From: Planctomycetota bacterium
Lineage (GTDB): Bacteria > Patescibacteriota > Patescibacteriia > Patescibacteriales > UBA12465
Length of the DNA stretch: 5,868 bases
Direction of reading: 5' to 3'
Assembly (NCBI GenBank): GCA_025453315.1
Contig: JALOQQ010000065.1
Location: forward strand, 1-5,868
Numbering within the stretch: position 1 is the first letter of the stretch; every line of letters begins with the position of its first letter. The translations under genes and the position numbers were made by a program. Shown here in pieces: positions 5,599 through 5,868 of this stretch. Under the pieces are notes generated by a model. That model made no database searches. It was not told the DNA's origin and saw only the letters and a list, made by a program, of their open reading frames with translations.

Positions 5599-5868
5599 AT
5601 GAAAAAAATAATTAATAACTTGCTTAATTTCTTTGCTCCTCAAAAATGCTTAGGTTGCCAAAAAATTGGAACTTATCTTTGTGAATCTTGTTTACGTAAA
5701 ATAATGTTTCGTGATAAACAATCTTGTTTGTATTGTGGAAAAGAAAACTACACCGGAGCGACCTGCCCAAAATGCCAAGAATATTATTTTCTTTCCGGAG
5801 TTATTTGTGCTGGAAATTATAATAATAAATTAATTAAAAAAAGTTTAATAAATTTTAAATATAATTCC
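5599..5868 (+). CDS. comF: ComF family protein, N-terminal part (partial, runs off window end)
   Basis: Exactly 90 codons are present from the ATG at 5599 to the window edge, with no stop. Eight cysteines form a double zinc-ribbon typical of ComF: C17-x2-C20 with C28-x2-C31 (CLGC, CESC), and C43-x2-C46 with C56-x2-C59 (CLYC, CPKC). After them, ICAGNYNNKLIKKSLINFKY (69-88) matches the ComF segment 'y.g.lr.li..lKy' that leads into the phosphoribosyltransferase-like domain, which is not in view. ComF proteins are cytoplasmic and are required for natural transformation in several bacteria, where they act with helicase and recombination proteins on incoming DNA. The gene is preceded by a terminator and a 128-nt AT-rich stretch, so it should have its own promoter, though none is convincing. 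No Shine-Dalgarno is visible. A ComF-like protein without a competence role is possible. Confidence 0.92.
   Translation, partial: MKKIINNLLNFFAPQKCLGCQKIGTYLCESCLRKIMFRDKQSCLYCGKENYTGATCPKCQEYYFLSGVICAGNYNNKLIKKSLINFKYNS

Noticed and set aside
1..5868. Alternative genetic code in which TGA is read as Gly or Trp, as in some Patescibacteria
   Set aside because: All complete genes read through in the standard bacterial code and end in TAA, with no in-frame TGA needed to restore a domain.
1..5868. CRISPR arrays, tRNA or rRNA genes and insertion sequences
   Set aside because: No regularly spaced direct repeats, cloverleaf sequence, rRNA segment, transposase or terminal inverted repeats were seen.

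Overview
The window is AT-rich and densely coded. It holds most of a type IV pilus (T4P) assembly operon on the minus strand, a divergent membrane-anchored beta-propeller protein on the plus strand, and the start of a comF-type competence gene on the plus strand. The genes are compact and AT-biased. All five complete ORFs end in TAA, none is interrupted by TGA, Shine-Dalgarno signals are weak, and the pilus set is pilM-pilN-pilO-small protein-pilB. This resembles genomes of the Candidate Phyla Radiation (Patescibacteria, for example Parcubacteria-like lineages). That assignment is inference; no rRNA or marker gene is present to prove it.

Layout. Minus strand, from right to left: pilM (3991 to 2948), pilN with a long cytoplasmic N-terminal extension (2946 to 1819), a pilO-like gene with a GTG start (1786 to 1004), a 158-residue single-pass protein in the usual pilP position (993 to 517), and the N-terminal 170 residues of a PilB/GspE-type assembly ATPase (511 to 1, cut by the window edge). 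Spacings are 1, 32, 10 and 5 nt with no terminator between genes, so this reads as one transcript. A compact intergenic region (3992-4088) appears to carry two back-to-back promoters that share one palindromic -10 box, plus an 8-bp inverted repeat in the pilM leader. On the plus strand, the beta-propeller gene (4089-5378) is followed by a 220-nt gap containing a clear intrinsic terminator (5444-5470), then comF (5599 to the window end).

How they fit together. PilM (cytoplasmic, actin-like), PilN and PilO (single-pass membrane proteins with coiled coil and ferredoxin-like domain) form the alignment subcomplex that couples the cytoplasmic ATPase PilB to the pilus across the envelope. The small fourth protein has no recognisable PilP beta domain, but it ends in a short NKNPF tail reminiscent of PilP/GspC-type proteins. 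A nearby comF fits the known use of T4P in DNA uptake. The propeller protein is the least understood member. Its promoter overlap with the pilus operon suggests coordinated or mutually exclusive expression, but no function is demonstrated.

The least usual parts are the shared-palindrome divergent promoter, the roughly 140-residue PilN tail, the Asn/Pro/Gly-rich repeats shared by PilN and the small protein, and the propeller gene itself. Nothing here proves a wholly new system; it is best read as a divergent, monoderm-like T4P locus with several undescribed accessory features.
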